A stretch of DNA of 53,407 nucleotides from a virus: IMG/VR virus record IMGVR_UViG_3300036859_000475, positions 1 to 53,407 of that record; one strand, given 5' to 3'. Below are positions 9,133 through 16,899 of the stretch, in pieces. Position 1 is the stretch's first letter. Every line of letters starts with the position of its first letter. The position numbers and the translations under genes are program-made. The notes below the pieces were generated by a model that was given only the letters and a program-made list of their open reading frames with translations, was not told the DNA's origin and searched no databases.

Positions 9133-9312
9133 TTGCGTGATCCTAATTGGCTTGCTCAAAAGGCCATGCTTGAGGCGGAAGCCATGCGTGAGGCGTATGC
9201 ACTAGGTCACGCGGGCGAGGGAACGTGTCTGCTTTGCGGGCGGCTCATGAACGAGCATCCTCCCGAGCGAGTATTGTCCGCTGATCCGCGCCTATGTCCC
9301 TCGATGCCTTGA
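9133..9312 (+). CDS. Small CxxC protein
   Basis: 59 residues from TTG 9133 with GAGG 10 bases upstream. It has a helical start and a C-terminal CLLCGR...C zinc-ribbon-like motif. It overlaps the next gene by 19 bases. No function can be assigned. The TTG start is the weak point. Confidence 0.5.
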   Translation: MRDPNWLAQKAMLEAEAMREAYALGHAGEGTCLLCGRLMNEHPPERVLSADPRLCPSMP

Positions 9313-9899
9313 GGGAAGCCTGCGACGTGCTGATCTCCGAGGCCGAGTTCACAGCGCCTCACGCCGAATGCGCCAAGCCCCAATGGTGGACGGCTCACGA
9401 CTCGGAATCCACCGAGAACGAGGTCATCGAATTGCTGGCGGCGCTGGTGCGAGCCCTGCAGCCGGAAGTCGTCGTGGAGTCGGGATCGGGCTTCGGCTAC
9501 ACGACCGAGGCCATGGGTCAGGCTCTCATGCGCAACGGCCACGGCTGCCTGTGGTCTTTGGAGATCGATGGTGGTAGGGCGGCCGAGGCTCGTGGACGTT
9601 GTGTTGGTCTGCCGGTGGTCCTCGTCGAGGTCGACTCGCTTGACTGGAGGCCGGATCGCCTCGTCGACCTCGCGTTCTTCGATTCGGCCTACGAGGCGCG
9701 TATCCAGGAGTTCCGACGCTGGCATCAGGGGGGCTGGCTGCGCAAGGACGGGATCGCCTGCTTCCACGACACGACCTCTGGCCTTCGCGGCCATCATGTC
9801 GACATGCAGCGCGAGGTCGGACTGCTCACGGCGGCTGGCATGATTCGTCCCGTGTTCTTAAGAACTCCGAGGGGACTAGCGATATGCGAGATCCTGTGA
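9294..9899 (+). CDS. SAM-dependent methyltransferase
   Basis: A class I (Rossmann) methyltransferase of 201 residues, resembling the small-molecule/sugar O-methyltransferase group. Motif I is VVVESGSGFGYTT (60-71), followed by the acidic end of strand 2 (LEID, about 89-92). DLAFFDSAYEARI resembles the strand-4 motif. It lies directly before two glycosyltransferases, so it may methylate a sugar or amino group added to virion proteins. No target-recognition domain of a DNA methyltransferase is present. Confidence 0.75.
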   Translation: MSLDALREACDVLISEAEFTAPHAECAKPQWWTAHDSESTENEVIELLAALVRALQPEVVVESGSGFGYTTEAMGQALMRNGHGCLWSLEIDGGRAAEARGRCVGLPVVLVEVDSLDWRPDRLVDLAFFDSAYEARIQEFRRWHQGGWLRKDGIACFHDTTSGLRGHHVDMQREVGLLTAAGMIRPVFLRTPRGLAICEIL

Positions 9900-9924
9900 C
9901 GGAGGCCGACGAGGTACGGCCCTC

Positions 9925-10662
9925 GTGATCGTGGTCGGTGCCACGATGCTCATGGAGCGAGACGCTCCCGAACACATGGCGTGGCTGTCCCACGCCAAGG
10001 ACATGATGGCGGGGGCCGACCTCGCATGGTTCCTCGCCATCCAGTACGACCCCGGCGACGACCACAACTATTGGGATGCCAGAGCTGTGGCAGAGCGCAT
10101 GGAGGAGGACGTCGGCGTCCCGCTCGACTTCCAGCGGTTCGCCATTGAGGGACATCGCTGGACGACGCGTGAACGGCTCATCGGTATTACAATGGGACGC
10201 AACCTTGTTCGAGAGCACGCGCTGCGTGACACCGACGCTACCCACGTCCTGTTTCTGGACACCGACATCGAGCCCGACCCGGAATGCATACCCAAGCTGC
10301 TGGAGGTCGATCATCCGGTGGCGGGTGGAGAGATCCCGAGCTATTGCTTGTCTGGGTTGACCGTGTTCTGCTCAGGGGGACCGTCGCATCTACATTCCGC
10401 GGACGTCGACGGTGCCAAGGATGACTATTGCAAGCACTTCAGCTTTCCGACGGAGGAGCACTGGGATACTGCGGGGTTTCTGCTTGTGCGACGTGACGTA
10501 CTCTCTCAGGTCGCCTGGCGCTGGAATCCCGACGACGACATGACCGACGATCCGTGCTTCGCCCAGGACGTGGAGCGTGCGGGGTTCGGCAAGACGTGGG
10601 TGCGGAAGGACTGCATCGGTCAGCATCGTCCCCCGATCCTCGTGCCGGTCGAGGCCCGCTGA
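9925..10662 (+). CDS. Glycosyltransferase, GT-A fold
   Basis: 245 residues with a GT2-like layout: an N-terminal strand, a nucleotide-binding region and a DxD metal motif in LFLDTDIEPDP (D112-D114). HWDTAGFLLVRRDVL near 175-190 resembles the acceptor-site helix. Expected to use a nucleotide-sugar donor in the cytoplasm. The neighbours (methyltransferase upstream, second glycosyltransferase downstream, capsid-area location) suggest modification of head or tail proteins; the acceptor cannot be read from sequence. GTG 9925 was chosen for conservation of the first strand. Confidence 0.8.
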   Translation: MIVVGATMLMERDAPEHMAWLSHAKDMMAGADLAWFLAIQYDPGDDHNYWDARAVAERMEEDVGVPLDFQRFAIEGHRWTTRERLIGITMGRNLVREHALRDTDATHVLFLDTDIEPDPECIPKLLEVDHPVAGGEIPSYCLSGLTVFCSGGPSHLHSADVDGAKDDYCKHFSFPTEEHWDTAGFLLVRRDVLSQVAWRWNPDDDMTDDPCFAQDVERAGFGKTWVRKDCIGQHRPPILVPVEAR

Positions 10663-10829
10663 TGGACGTACTCGCCTGGGTGATCGTGTGGATCTTCTGG
10701 TCAGCACTTTGCTTAATAATTGTGATCGGAAGCATCAAGGACATCGGACTAGTCGGCGTCCTCTGCTTCCTCTGCGTTGTCAGCGCTACGGCATCTGTTG
10801 CATGGGCGCTTGTTCATCTGGCGAATTGA
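10662..10829 (+). CDS. Small two-helix membrane protein
   Basis: 55 residues, almost wholly hydrophobic, with two likely membrane segments. ATG 10662 overlaps the stop of the glycosyltransferase (TGATG). Between two glycosyltransferases it might anchor or assist them, but that is only positional. Confidence 0.6.
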   Translation: MDVLAWVIVWIFWSALCLIIVIGSIKDIGLVGVLCFLCVVSATASVAWALVHLAN

Positions 10830-10857
10830 TCTTCACCGTCTTGGCCATGCGCGTGCC

Positions 10858-12060
10858 ATGAAGGTCCTCTACGTGACGGCCGATCTCGGCGGCTGTCGTT
10901 GGTATCGCTGTCTGCTTCCCGCTTCTGAACTGGCCAAGGCGGGCCACGAGGTCCTCGTCGCTGGCCGCCTGATGACCGTGCAGGGCGGTGAGATCGCCGC
11001 GCCGGACCCGTACTGCCCGGACGTCGTGCAGCAGCGGGACTTCGACCTCGTCGTGCTGCAGCGCTGGATGCACCAGGAGGCGCCGCGCGTCATCGCCCGC
11101 GCGCGCTCCACCGGGCAGGCCGTGGTCAACGACGTTGACGACTGGTTCTTCGGCATCCCGACGGCCAACGCCGGCTTCGCCGGGACGCACCAGCGCACCG
11201 ACCCGACGCACAATGTCGGTCACTATCGCAAGGTGCTGGCGGCCTCCTCGGCTCTGACTGTTTCCACGCCCTACCTCGCCAAGCGCCTCGAATCTCTCGG
11301 TGTGCCGATCTACGTTCTGCGCAATCGCATCGACGTCGACCGCTACCCGCCGCGCGAAGCGTGGGACGGACCGCTGCGCGTGGGCTGGGTAGGCAACGTG
11401 AACTATCGCGCTCCCGGCGACCTTGCGCAGATCCGCGGCGTCATCGGGCCCTGGATGCGTGACCATCCCGAGGCGCGCTTCACGCACGTGGGCTCGGTGT
11501 CCTTCCTCAAGGACTTCTGCCATCACGACCTCGCGCGCTGGGAGCGTACGGCCCAGGTCTTCTGCGAGCACCTGGGTATAAATCGCGCTCGTTACGACGC
11601 GCGTCCCTTGTGCGCTATCGAAGAGCTGCCTGCGGCACTGAGTGAGATAGACGTGGCGCTCGCTCCGTTGGAGGATTGTCCCTTCAATCGGGCGAAGTCC
11701 TGGGTCAAGTGCGCCGAGGCCGGGGCGTCCGGTATCCCCTGCGTGGCCTCCAATCTCCCGGAGTATCGACACTTCGGCCCGACGGCGCTTGCTTGTAGCG
11801 CAGCGGATTGGCGTGCTGCCCTCGATGTTCTTGTTGATCCGGCCACTCGTACCGCAGCCGGATTAGCGGCTCACCGGCGCTCGGAGGAGCTGTCGATCTC
11901 GACCGGCTGGCCCGCCTGGACGTCGGCTTACATGCAGATCGTCAGTGAGGCGAGGGCAGCCCCCGTACTCGCGCCGGCGACGTCCAACGGGGAGGTGGTT
12001 CGTTTCCCGAAGCGGCGGGCAAGGGTCCGCCGCGACAAAGTGATTGACCCGCGCCCCTGA
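10858..12060 (+). CDS. Glycosyltransferase, GT-B fold (GT4-like)
   Basis: 400 residues. It starts MKVLYVTADLGGCRWYR with the N-terminal nucleotide-fold strand, has VNDVDDWFF near 95-100, and a C-terminal donor domain with LRVGWVGN (about 178-185) and WVKCAEAGASGIPCVASNLPEY, the usual E-x7-E-like sugar-nucleotide site of GT4 enzymes. The C-terminus is basic. Start ATG 10858 is preferred over upstream in-frame codons because the fold begins there. The last codons contain the -35 box of the next promoter. Confidence 0.82.
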   Translation: MKVLYVTADLGGCRWYRCLLPASELAKAGHEVLVAGRLMTVQGGEIAAPDPYCPDVVQQRDFDLVVLQRWMHQEAPRVIARARSTGQAVVNDVDDWFFGIPTANAGFAGTHQRTDPTHNVGHYRKVLAASSALTVSTPYLAKRLESLGVPIYVLRNRIDVDRYPPREAWDGPLRVGWVGNVNYRAPGDLAQIRGVIGPWMRDHPEARFTHVGSVSFLKDFCHHDLARWERTAQVFCEHLGINRARYDARPLCAIEELPAALSEIDVALAPLEDCPFNRAKSWVKCAEAGASGIPCVASNLPEYRHFGPTALACSAADWRAALDVLVDPATRTAAGLAAHRRSEELSISTGWPAWTSAYMQIVSEARAAPVLAPATSNGEVVRFPKRRARVRRDKVIDPRP

Positions 12061-12072
12061 CGCCCTTACTCT
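12044..12072 (+). promoter_or_regulatory. Promoter upstream of accessory structural genes
   Basis: TTGACC at 12044-12049, 17-base spacer, TACTCT at 12067-12072. The -35 is inside the last codons of the glycosyltransferase gene and the spacer holds its stop. A 30-base leader with CAGGAGC leads to ATG 12103. Confidence 0.65.
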
Positions 12073-12102
12073 CAGCACGTCGGCCGACGACAGGAGCGCG
12101 CG

Positions 12103-12513
12103 ATGCCAACTCTCATGCTGCACAAGCGGGCGGACAAGTCCGGGGACAGGGAACCCGGCGCAGCCTGGCCGGTGTCCCACGTGGAGCTTCTCAGCGAGGT
12201 CCCCGACGAGTGGGCGTTCAGCGAACAGTTCGTCAAGCAGGGCGTGGCCGAGGGCTGGATCACCTACCGGGGCGACGGCGTGGACTACGAGGTGCACCCC
12301 GACCCGCTCGGAGCGATGGGTAACAGCGGGGAGATCACGCTCAAGCTCCCGGGAGACACGCTGGTTCTCAGCCTGGTCAAGGACGGCGAGCCGGTCGAGG
12401 TGGCCTACCTCATCCTCGTGCCGCCGGTGCCCGTGGGCTACAGGGCCGTGGACGAGAGCGAGCCCCTGGGCCTGCGTGCCAACCACGACTTCAAATGTGA
12501 GGCCGTCAAGTGA
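12103..12513 (+). CDS. Hypothetical structural-like protein
   Basis: 136 residues, acidic and beta-rich, with no recognised family. It is the first gene after its own strong-looking promoter, which suggests an abundant virion protein such as a head fibre or decoration protein; this is inference. Shine-Dalgarno CAGGAGC precedes ATG 12103. Confidence 0.65.
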   Translation: MPTLMLHKRADKSGDREPGAAWPVSHVELLSEVPDEWAFSEQFVKQGVAEGWITYRGDGVDYEVHPDPLGAMGNSGEITLKLPGDTLVLSLVKDGEPVEVAYLILVPPVPVGYRAVDESEPLGLRANHDFKCEAVK

Positions 12514-12950
12514 GCGGCCTCAACGTCGTGGCCAACATCGCCCTCGGGCGCTTCGTGGAGAAGATCGCCGACGACGCGACCAAGATTCTAGTGTTGCTGC
12601 TGAGGGTGGTGCAGGCTGACGCCACATTGCGCGACCACGACGACCTCGCCGCCGCGCTCGGAGCCAACACCGAAGCGAACTTTACGAACTACGCTAGAAA
12701 GACGGGCATCACCGCCACCATCATTGTGGACGACACCAACGACCGCGTCGACGTGGACATTCCCGATCAGACGTGGCTCGTGGCTGGGGGCGCGACGAAC
12801 AACGGCCTCGTCAAGCTGGGCATCGCATACGAGGAGTCGGCCTCCGACGCCGGACGGGTTCCGCTGACGTGGCACACCTTCGACGTCACCACCGACGGCT
12901 CGGACCTCGTGGCGCAGATCGCGGCGGCGGGCTTCGCCCGGGCGAGCTGA
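12510..12950 (+). CDS. Hypothetical structural-like protein
   Basis: 146 residues from GTG 12510 (GTGA overlap). The N-terminal helix is hydrophobic, then a mixed region contains DRVDVDIPDQTW and a Thr/Asp-rich C-terminal half. No function assigned. Together with its neighbours it probably forms a virion-surface set. Confidence 0.65.
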   Translation: MSGLNVVANIALGRFVEKIADDATKILVLLLRVVQADATLRDHDDLAAALGANTEANFTNYARKTGITATIIVDDTNDRVDVDIPDQTWLVAGGATNNGLVKLGIAYEESASDAGRVPLTWHTFDVTTDGSDLVAQIAAAGFARAS

Positions 12951-12987
12951 GGTGAGGGCGGGCGACCCCGCTCTCGGGAGCTAGATC

Positions 12988-13389
12988 TTGTCCTCCACGC
13001 CGGCCTTCCCCGTCACTCCCCGCCTCGGCCGGGCCATCCTGTCGGCGGCCACTACCGACCGCACCGGGGCAACGACGCCGAACATCAAGGACATCCTGAC
13101 CGGGGCGGCCACCGGCACGCGCCTCGACGAGCTCGTGGTGCAGGCAGACGGCGACCCGGCCGACTGCACGATCCTGTGGTTCATCCACAACGGAACCGAC
13201 TACCGACTGTTCGACGACTGGGACATCGGGGATGCCGCCGCAGCCTCCACGACGGTGTCCGGCTACCGCGAGCGGCGGACGTACGCGAACCTGTGGCTGC
13301 CCTCGGCTTCCTTCAAGATCGCGGCCGCCATCACCGTCGCCCCCACATCGGGCAACGTCAACGCCTGGGTCCTGGGGGCTGATTTTTGA
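12988..13389 (+). CDS. Hypothetical structural-like protein
   Basis: 133 residues from TTG 12988, with CGGGAG about 8 bases upstream. It looks like a compact beta protein (alternating hydrophobic strands, ILWFIHNGTDYRLFDDW in the middle, VLGADF at the end). No family named with confidence. Virion role inferred from context. Confidence 0.62.
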   Translation: MSSTPAFPVTPRLGRAILSAATTDRTGATTPNIKDILTGAATGTRLDELVVQADGDPADCTILWFIHNGTDYRLFDDWDIGDAAAASTTVSGYRERRTYANLWLPSASFKIAAAITVAPTSGNVNAWVLGADF

Positions 13390-13871
13390 GTCTCGCAGAG
13401 ATTACGACGAAGCGTTGTAAGCGCTGTGGCTGTACTAAATCGCTTGATGAATTTCATCGGCATCCAAACCCCAAAGATCAGCGGCAAACGCGATGTAAGA
13501 GCTGTGCGCTCGAAGCTGCTAAGGAACACTACGCACTCAATCGCTATGACCGCATCGCAAAGCAGCGTATATGGGCAGAGGCCAATAGGGACAAGGCGCG
13601 ACGATATCGTCAATCCTCTAGTTTGCGGAAGAAGTACGGGCTCACACTTGAGGACTATGAAGGGATGTTGGTCAAACAGGATGGCAGATGCGCGATCTGC
13701 CAAACGCGGGAACCTGGAAGACGAAACTTTTGGTTCTGCGTGGATCATGACCACCTGACCGGCCGTGTTCGGGGATTGTTGTGTTGTGCCTGCAATGATG
13801 GGTTAGGTCGATTCCGTGATTCATCTGCGCTGCTTCTCGACGCGTTCCGGTATTTGGCGGCCGACTTCTAG
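13386..13871 (+). CDS. Endonuclease VII-like HNH nuclease (free-standing)
   Basis: 161 residues. Two CxxC pairs near the N-terminus (CKRCG, CKSC) form a zinc finger; the catalytic region has CAICQ, CVDHDHLTGRVRG and CCACNDGLGRF, the signature of recombination endonuclease VII/HNH enzymes. The coding sequence is visibly more AT-rich than neighbours, which suggests recent arrival as a homing-type selfish gene. The TTG start overlaps the previous stop (TTGA). Confidence 0.88.
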   Translation: MSLAEITTKRCKRCGCTKSLDEFHRHPNPKDQRQTRCKSCALEAAKEHYALNRYDRIAKQRIWAEANRDKARRYRQSSSLRKKYGLTLEDYEGMLVKQDGRCAICQTREPGRRNFWFCVDHDHLTGRVRGLLCCACNDGLGRFRDSSALLLDAFRYLAADF

Positions 13872-13886
13872 TGCTCGGGTGAGCGT

Positions 13887-14588
13887 GTGCCGCTGCCCGG
13901 CCTGTTCGACGTAGTCCGCCCGGACGCCACGCTTCGACTCCAAAACATAGTGGTCTTGACGTCCGGCACGCGCTACGTCCGTCCGAAAGAAGTCTCGGCC
14001 CTGGTTGTGGAGGCAATCGGCGGCGGCGGCGGCGGCGGGGGTGGTGCCACTGCCGCAGTGAGTGCTTCGGCCGGCGGCGGGGGCGGCGGCGGGGCCTTTT
14101 CGCTCATCTGGATTCCCGACCCGCTGCCTTGGTATGCCTACGCCATCGGGGGAGGCGGGGCCGGGGGGGCGGCGGGCAACAATAATGGAGTCGCAGGCGG
14201 AGATACGACCTTCGGTTCACCATCGGTGTGCACGGCTAAAGGCGGTGCGTTCGGAGCGGGAAGCACCGCCGGCACGACGGTCAATCTAGCGGTTGGAGGT
14301 GAAGGCGGCGATGCTGCGCTTGGGGTCGGTACGCTGCTGCTCGCGGGCAGTGGCGGAGGATGTGGCACCACGCTCAGCGGATCCTTAGCCAACACCGGAG
14401 CCGGGGGTGCCGCCGGTCGGGGAGGGGGGATTCGCAGGGAGCGCACGGCGAGCGGTAACGGGCTCGCCGGCAATCAGTACGGCGGCGGAGGTGGCGGAGG
14501 CAGCGTGCTGAGCGGGTCTGGCGCCGCTGCCGGGGGCGCAGGTGCCGCCGGAGTCATCGTGATCTACGAGTACGGCCCGGAGTGCTGA
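13887..14588 (+). CDS. Glycine-rich virion protein
   Basis: 233 residues with long Gly runs (about 46-55, 65-72 and 200-208) after an ordered N-terminal domain of about 40 residues. Such sequences form polyglycine-II sheaths or tail/fibre tips in other phages. It ends in a beta strand VIVIYEYG. It lies directly before the 20-residue-repeat protein with a TGATG overlap, so the two may form one appendage. GTG 13887 start. Confidence 0.7.
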   Translation: MPLPGLFDVVRPDATLRLQNIVVLTSGTRYVRPKEVSALVVEAIGGGGGGGGGATAAVSASAGGGGGGGAFSLIWIPDPLPWYAYAIGGGGAGGAAGNNNGVAGGDTTFGSPSVCTAKGGAFGAGSTAGTTVNLAVGGEGGDAALGVGTLLLAGSGGGCGTTLSGSLANTGAGGAAGRGGGIRRERTASGNGLAGNQYGGGGGGGSVLSGSGAAAGGAGAAGVIVIYEYGPEC

Positions 14589-15646
14589 TGGCGGGAACCG
14601 TCGTAAACCAAGGCCTGGTCGTCGACTCGCTCACCAACGCCCAACTGTTCGGTCTGCTGCGCCCGTGCGCCGTCACCGACCTGGCGCTGGTCTTCCAGCC
14701 CGTCGTCGTGTCCATCTCGCAGGCCCAGGAGACCGACACGGCCCAGGCGATCACGATTGCGCGCGTGCTGGCCGTCGGGCAGTCCACCGAGGCGGACGTT
14801 GCCCAGTCGGTCACTCCGCTTCGCGTCGAGGCAATCGGGCAATCCACCGAGAGCGACACGGCCCAGGCCGTGGCCGCCGTGCGCGCGGTGCCGCTCGCGC
14901 AGGCCGAAGAGGCGGATTCGGCGCGCTCCGTCGCGCCGCTGCGCCTGGAGCATCTGGGGCAGGTGACGGAGATCGACTCGGCGCAGGTCGTCACGGCCCA
15001 ACGCGTTCTGCCGACAGCCCAGGCCACGGAGAGCGACCAGGCGCAGGCTGTAACGCACTACAAGTCCGGCCGGGTGGGCACGGCCATAGAAGCCGATCTG
15101 GTCAACGCCGTGCGACCCGTGCGCTTGAAGGTCTTCGCCCAGGCCAACGAGACGGACGTGGCGCAGACGGTGCGGCCCGCTCACGTCCTGGGCATCGCGC
15201 AAGTCCTGGAAGCCGACGTGGCCCAGCTCATCAAGGCCGTCCGCGCCGTGTCCCAGGCCAAGGAGACCGACTTCGCGCAGATCATCACGCGCGGATTGGG
15301 GGGTCAGGCGGGGACGGCTACGGAGCAGGACGCAGCCACGGTGATCGTCGTGCTGCGCCGCCTCGGTCTGGGCACGGCTCTCGAAACCGACACGGCGCAG
15401 TTTCTCGGCCCGCAGCACCGGGTCGAATTGGAGGAGGCGGTCGAGGCCGACCTCGCGCAGACGATCCGCTTTTACGTCTCCGTGGGGCGGGCGCTGGAAA
15501 TCGACCACGCCATCGGGCTCGTCGTGGCCCAGGCCCGGTGGTCATTCGGCGCCCCGTTCGCGAAGTGGTCTGTTGGGCCGCCTCGCCTCAGCCGTATCGA
15601 GCAGGAGGAGCAAGAGAAATGGCTCGTGGGCCTGCCCGTCCTATAG
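14588..15646 (+). CDS. Protein of fourteen 20-residue tandem repeats
   Basis: 352 residues. From residue 48 to 309 it consists of repeats with consensus ExDxAQxVxxxRxxxxGQAx, period 20 except two of 18. The N-terminal 47 residues and C-terminal 43 residues are not repetitive; the latter holds two short RWSFGAPFAKW-like stretches. Repeats of this ExDxA type occur in phage structural proteins, where they are thought to form elongated beta structures. Probably a head or tail surface fibre. Confidence 0.75.
   Translation: MAGTVVNQGLVVDSLTNAQLFGLLRPCAVTDLALVFQPVVVSISQAQETDTAQAITIARVLAVGQSTEADVAQSVTPLRVEAIGQSTESDTAQAVAAVRAVPLAQAEEADSARSVAPLRLEHLGQVTEIDSAQVVTAQRVLPTAQATESDQAQAVTHYKSGRVGTAIEADLVNAVRPVRLKVFAQANETDVAQTVRPAHVLGIAQVLEADVAQLIKAVRAVSQAKETDFAQIITRGLGGQAGTATEQDAATVIVVLRRLGLGTALETDTAQFLGPQHRVELEEAVEADLAQTIRFYVSVGRALEIDHAIGLVVAQARWSFGAPFAKWSVGPPRLSRIEQEEQEKWLVGLPVL
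14729..15514 (+). repeat. Coding tandem repeat, 14 units of about 60 bp
   Basis: The 60-base units encode the ExDxAQ repeats. They are diverged at DNA level but keep the period, with 54-base units at the 9th and 13th positions. Confidence 0.85.
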
Positions 15647-15653
15647 TTGAGGC

Positions 15654-15959
15654 GTGCTGATTCTTTCGTCCCTTTCCTCGGAGTTCGTGAAGGTTCCCGT
15701 GCGGGCCGAGGAGAACGGTGCGGTCGTCAACCCGACGGCGGACGTAGTCGAGCTGGCGTTCGCCCCCGGGCTCACCGAGCCGGCCGGCACGGCGTGGAAC
15801 GTCGCCGAGTGGGAGACGGCCGGGGCAGACTACTTCGCCCGGATCGTCGTGGGTCCGCTGGGCGTGGTCCTGGCCGAGGGCGACTGGGGAGTGTGGGTCC
15901 GGGTGACCGACACGCCTGAGCGCCCCGTGCATCGGGCGGGGACTCTGACGATCACATGA
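15654..15959 (+). CDS. Small head-tail region protein
   Basis: 101 residues, beta-rich, from GTG 15654, with an ATGA overlap into the connector gene. Resembles in size and composition the small Ig-like or decoration-type proteins found before head-tail adaptors. No firm family. Confidence 0.6.
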   Translation: MLILSSLSSEFVKVPVRAEENGAVVNPTADVVELAFAPGLTEPAGTAWNVAEWETAGADYFARIVVGPLGVVLAEGDWGVWVRVTDTPERPVHRAGTLTIT

Positions 15960-16555
15960 GCCCGATCACGCCCGTGCCGATCCTGACCGTCCCCGAGCTC
16001 GAGCGCTACATGAGGGCGTGCTTCTCGGAGGAGGACAACGTAGAGGCGGCGGTCGTAATCGCCGCCGTGCAGTCCGAGCTGGAGGCCAAGCTCGGGCGGC
16101 CTGTCATGGTACGCAGCTTCGTGGACGTCATCGATCTAGGCCGGCCCGCGTGGAGCGAGTTCGTTTTCCTACGTCCGAACCTGTACCTGCCCAACACGCC
16201 GGTCAAATCCGGCACGCTCGTCGTCGAGGCGGACGGCGTCACGCAGGATCTCTCGGTTGAATGGGTGCGCACCTGGGGTATTCGCGACTATCGCGGGGCT
16301 ATCGGGACGGACGGCACCGTGACCGCCACCTACGACGCGGGATTCGACGGCCGAGCGACGGCCAACGCTGCGCTCCTACTAGCCGTCAAGCGCGCCGCGC
16401 AGCGGGAGATGAGCTGGCGTGAAGATCAGACACAGGGCACGAAGCGAACCTCAGACGAGGGCTACTCCGTGGAGTCCGTGCAGCCCGAGGGCTTCTTCAC
16501 CGCCGCCGAGCTCAACGGGCTCTCCCGTTACCGCCGCCGGCGGGTGAGCGCGTGA
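15956..16555 (+). CDS. Head-tail adaptor (gp6-like connector)
   Basis: 199 residues. A helical N-terminus (LTVPELERYMRACFSEED...AVIAAVQSELEAKLG) and a middle beta insert, then a long C-terminal helix, match the gp6/gp15 head-tail connector type that docks under the portal. Followed by head-closure, gp10-like and tail-terminator genes in canonical order. Confidence 0.75.
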   Translation: MSPITPVPILTVPELERYMRACFSEEDNVEAAVVIAAVQSELEAKLGRPVMVRSFVDVIDLGRPAWSEFVFLRPNLYLPNTPVKSGTLVVEADGVTQDLSVEWVRTWGIRDYRGAIGTDGTVTATYDAGFDGRATANAALLLAVKRAAQREMSWREDQTQGTKRTSDEGYSVESVQPEGFFTAAELNGLSRYRRRRVSA

Positions 16556-16899
16556 GGCTGGACCGCTTCGTGCTCGTGATCGAACGCGACGGCGAATCGC
16601 AGTCCAGCGACGCCGAGGGCGTCCCCGTCATCGAGCCCATGTCGAGCACGCGCGTGCGCGGCTCGCTGTCCATGCTCTCGGCGCGCGAGGCCTTCCGCGC
16701 GCAGCACTTCGGCGAGCACATCGAGGCGGCCGCCGGGGTGCCCAACGGGACGGCCGTGGACCACCGCGACCGCGTCGTGCTGGACGAGGCGCTGAATCCC
16801 TGCGCGCCATCACAGCTCGTCGGTTCATGGACGGTGGAGGCTGTGCGGCACACCCGGCCGCGACTGCGCTTGCTCCTGCGCCGGAGCGCGCACCCCTGA
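16552..16899 (+). CDS. Head-closure / stopper-like protein
   Basis: 115 residues from GTG 16552 (GTGA overlap). A small beta-barrel-looking protein in the slot where head-completion (stopper) proteins are coded. Assignment rests mainly on gene order. Confidence 0.6.
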   Translation: MRLDRFVLVIERDGESQSSDAEGVPVIEPMSSTRVRGSLSMLSAREAFRAQHFGEHIEAAAGVPNGTAVDHRDRVVLDEALNPCAPSQLVGSWTVEAVRHTRPRLRLLLRRSAHP

